5,565 bases of DNA from Sulfurimonas sp. Its GTDB lineage: Bacteria > Campylobacterota > Campylobacteria > Campylobacterales > Sulfurimonadaceae. The stretch is taken from assembly GCA_022712775.1 (NCBI GenBank), contig JAFLJZ010000152.1:1-5565 (forward strand), in the 5' to 3' direction. The position numbers and the translations under genes are program-made. This document shows positions 4,241 to 5,565 of this stretch, piece after piece. The notes under the pieces were generated by a model, which was not told the DNA's origin, searched no databases, and saw only the letters and a list, made by a program, of their open reading frames with translations. The number at the start of each line of letters is the position of its first letter. The stretch's first letter is position 1.

Positions 4241-5452
4241 ATGTTAATTGTTCAAAAATTTGGTGGCACAAGTGTTGGTGACTTGGATAGAATCCAAAAT
4301 GTTGCTTCTCGTGTAAGTAAGACTGTAAAAGAAGGAAACTCTGTTGTAGTTGTAGTTTCAGCTATGAGTGGTGAGACGAATAAACTTGTTGGGTATGCTG
4401 AATATTTCTCAAAAACTCCTGCAAAGGCTGAAATGGATATGTTACTTAGTTCAGGGGAACGTGTTACTGCATCTCTGCTTTCTATTGCACTTCAAGCTAT
4501 GGGGCATGATGCTACATCAATGACTGGTCGAAAGGCTGGAATCATTACAGATACTTCACATACGAAGGCTAGAATCGAAGAGATTAATCCTCAAACGATG
4601 CAAAAAATAATTGCTGAGGGTAAAATTATTGTTGTTGCAGGTTTTCAAGGTGTAAATGAAAATGGTGATGTTACAACACTTGGTCGTGGTGGAAGTGACT
4701 TATCTGCTGTTGCAATTGCTGGAGCATTAAAAGCTGATTTATGTGAAATATATACAGACGTAAGTGGTATATATACGACTGACCCTCGTATAGAATCAAA
4801 GGCGAAGAAGTTAGATAAAATCTCTTATGATGAGATGTTAGAACTTGCTTCTATGGGTGCAAAGGTTTTACAAAATCGTTCAGTAGAGATGGCAAAGAAA
4901 TTAAATGTAAACTTAGTAACTAGAACGAGTTTCTCGGATGAAGAGGGAACATTAATAACCAAGGAAGAAAATATCATGGAAGCACCATTAGTAAGCGGAA
5001 TCGCATTAGACAGAAATCAAGCTCGTATCTCATTAATGGGTGTCAAAGATAAACCTGGAATTGCTTCAGATATCTTTAACAAGTTAGCAGATGCCGAAGT
5101 AAACATCGATGTTATTATTCAAAATAAAGCACATGATGGGACTACAAATATTGACTTTACTGTTCCAAACAGTGACCTTAAAGAAGCAAAAGCAATTGTA
5201 GATACTTTTGTTGAAAGTGGCGATATTAAAGATGATTCCTACAACGAAGATATTTGTAAGGTGTCTGTTGTTGGTGTTGGTATGAAGTCACATGCTGGTG
5301 TTGCAGCAAAAGCATTTTCAACAATGGCTGATAATAACATCAATATCAATATGATTTCAACTTCTGAAATCAAGGTATCTATGGTGATTGATGAGAAGTA
5401 TGCTGAGTTGGCTGTTCGTGGTCTTCATGATGCATACGAGTTAGATAAGTAG
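4241..5452 (+). CDS. lysC: Aspartate kinase (aspartokinase), monofunctional
   Basis: The 403-residue enzyme phosphorylates L-aspartate with ATP to form 4-phospho-L-aspartate, the first step to lysine, diaminopimelate, threonine and methionine. The amino-acid kinase domain (1 to about 245) shows K-F-G-G-T-S-V (6-12), L-L-S-S-G-E-R-V (68-75), T-T-L-G-R-G-G-S-D-L-S-A (145-156) and Y-T-D-V-S-G-I-Y-T-T-D-P-R (171-183), all aspartokinase signatures. Two ACT-type regulatory segments follow (about 262-330 and 338-403), the second with M-I-S-T-S-E-I-K-V-S. These bind end-product amino acids and imply feedback control, although the effector cannot be read from sequence. Length and layout match the class found in Corynebacterium and Bacillus, not the bifunctional kinase-dehydrogenases. 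Upstream it depends on the repeat element for its Shine-Dalgarno; downstream hobA starts 6 bp after the stop. Confidence 0.96.
   Translation: MLIVQKFGGTSVGDLDRIQNVASRVSKTVKEGNSVVVVVSAMSGETNKLVGYAEYFSKTPAKAEMDMLLSSGERVTASLLSIALQAMGHDATSMTGRKAGIITDTSHTKARIEEINPQTMQKIIAEGKIIVVAGFQGVNENGDVTTLGRGGSDLSAVAIAGALKADLCEIYTDVSGIYTTDPRIESKAKKLDKISYDEMLELASMGAKVLQNRSVEMAKKLNVNLVTRTSFSDEEGTLITKEENIMEAPLVSGIALDRNQARISLMGVKDKPGIASDIFNKLADAEVNIDVIIQNKAHDGTTNIDFTVPNSDLKEAKAIVDTFVESGDIKDDSYNEDICKVSVVGVGMKSHAGVAAKAFSTMADNNININMISTSEIKVSMVIDEKYAELAVRGLHDAYELDK
4976..5452 (+). CDS. Candidate in-frame internal product of lysC: aspartokinase beta (regulatory) subunit
   Basis: Met246 of LysC has AAGGAAG (4961-4967) upstream, with 8-10 nt spacing, so the site looks like a real ribosome-binding region inside the gene. 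The product would be 158 residues, starting M-E-A-P-L-V-S-G-I and containing just the two ACT segments. In Corynebacterium glutamicum, from memory, the separate beta subunit starts at the equivalent point with M-E-E-A-V-L-T-G-V, and the enzyme is an alpha2-beta2 complex of nested, in-frame products. Position, length and local sequence agree with that here. Use of the start in this organism is inference. Confidence 0.45.
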   Translation: MEAPLVSGIALDRNQARISLMGVKDKPGIASDIFNKLADAEVNIDVIIQNKAHDGTTNIDFTVPNSDLKEAKAIVDTFVESGDIKDDSYNEDICKVSVVGVGMKSHAGVAAKAFSTMADNNININMISTSEIKVSMVIDEKYAELAVRGLHDAYELDK

Positions 5453-5458
5453 ATCAAC

Positions 5459-5565
5459 ATGATGCAACATACCCCAGATTTTGCACAGTGGAGCCTTGAT
5501 GCTATTCGAGAAGAAGATGGCGCTCTGAGTTGGTTAGAAGAACAAAGATTTAACTGGGCTACTAC
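5459..5565 (+). CDS. hobA: HobA, DnaA-binding replication initiation regulator (partial, N-terminus only)
   Basis: About 35 residues are visible before the window ends. They read M-M-Q-H-T-P-D-F-A-Q-W, then L-D-A-I-R-E-E, a short G-A-L linker and S-W-L-E-E-Q-R-F-N-W. HobA is a Campylobacterota protein that binds the N-terminal domain of DnaA and promotes assembly of the initiation complex at oriC; it is structurally related to DiaA of E. coli. The call rests on position (in H. pylori hobA follows lysC directly) and on similarity of the start, with an aromatic W-x-L-x-x-I-R-E helix and W-L-E just after. Two adjacent ATGs (5459 and 5462) are possible starts, and neither has a strong Shine-Dalgarno. 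With only 6 bp after the lysC stop, coupled translation is likely. Most of the protein is missing, so domain content cannot be tested. Confidence 0.75.
   Translation, partial: MMQHTPDFAQWSLDAIREEDGALSWLEEQRFNWAT

Overview
The window is AT-rich chromosomal DNA that looks like Campylobacterota (Epsilonproteobacteria), probably close to Sulfurimonas or a related sulfur-oxidising genus. The basis is protein character plus gene order: a hemW-like gene, then rppH (nudix), lysC and hobA. HobA is a replication-initiation factor known mainly from this phylum, and rppH-lysC-hobA is the order I recall from Helicobacter pylori. The genus is inference; the phylum is well supported.

Layout. Positions 1-3402 carry a leftward cluster, in transcription order: a DUF4403-type lipoprotein, a small DUF4870-like membrane protein, hemW, tatB and the first 22 codons of tatC. 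Spacing is tight (1 bp, 10 bp, 64 bp, then an 8-bp overlap of tatB with tatC), so this may be one transcript. A divergent intergenic region of about 100 bp (3403-3505) holds a good -10 box for the rightward genes and a weaker candidate for the leftward ones. Rightward are rppH, a 266-bp non-coding repeat element, lysC and the start of hobA, which runs off the right edge.

Functions. tatB and tatC encode the twin-arginine translocon, which exports folded cofactor-bearing proteins. HemW is a radical-SAM-family heme chaperone. The lipoprotein and DUF4870-like protein are envelope proteins of unknown role. RppH removes 5' pyrophosphate from RNA, LysC commits aspartate to lysine, threonine, methionine and diaminopimelate synthesis, and HobA helps DnaA assemble at the origin. 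These are core housekeeping genes.

The unusual part is the element at 3974-4239. It has perfect 33-bp terminal inverted repeats enclosing two hairpin arms of nearly equal length (96 and 95 nt) on either side of a central CC-TTCG-GG mini-hairpin that lies at the exact centre. The two arms are diverged inverted copies of one another that keep base pairing. The left repeat begins with the rppH stop codon, and the right repeat contains the lysC Shine-Dalgarno sequence 5 nt before its ATG. The element therefore looks like a MITE-like or structured-RNA repeat lodged inside a housekeeping operon, and it may gate lysC translation. A second point is a strong internal start in lysC, matching the separate regulatory beta subunit known from other bacteria.
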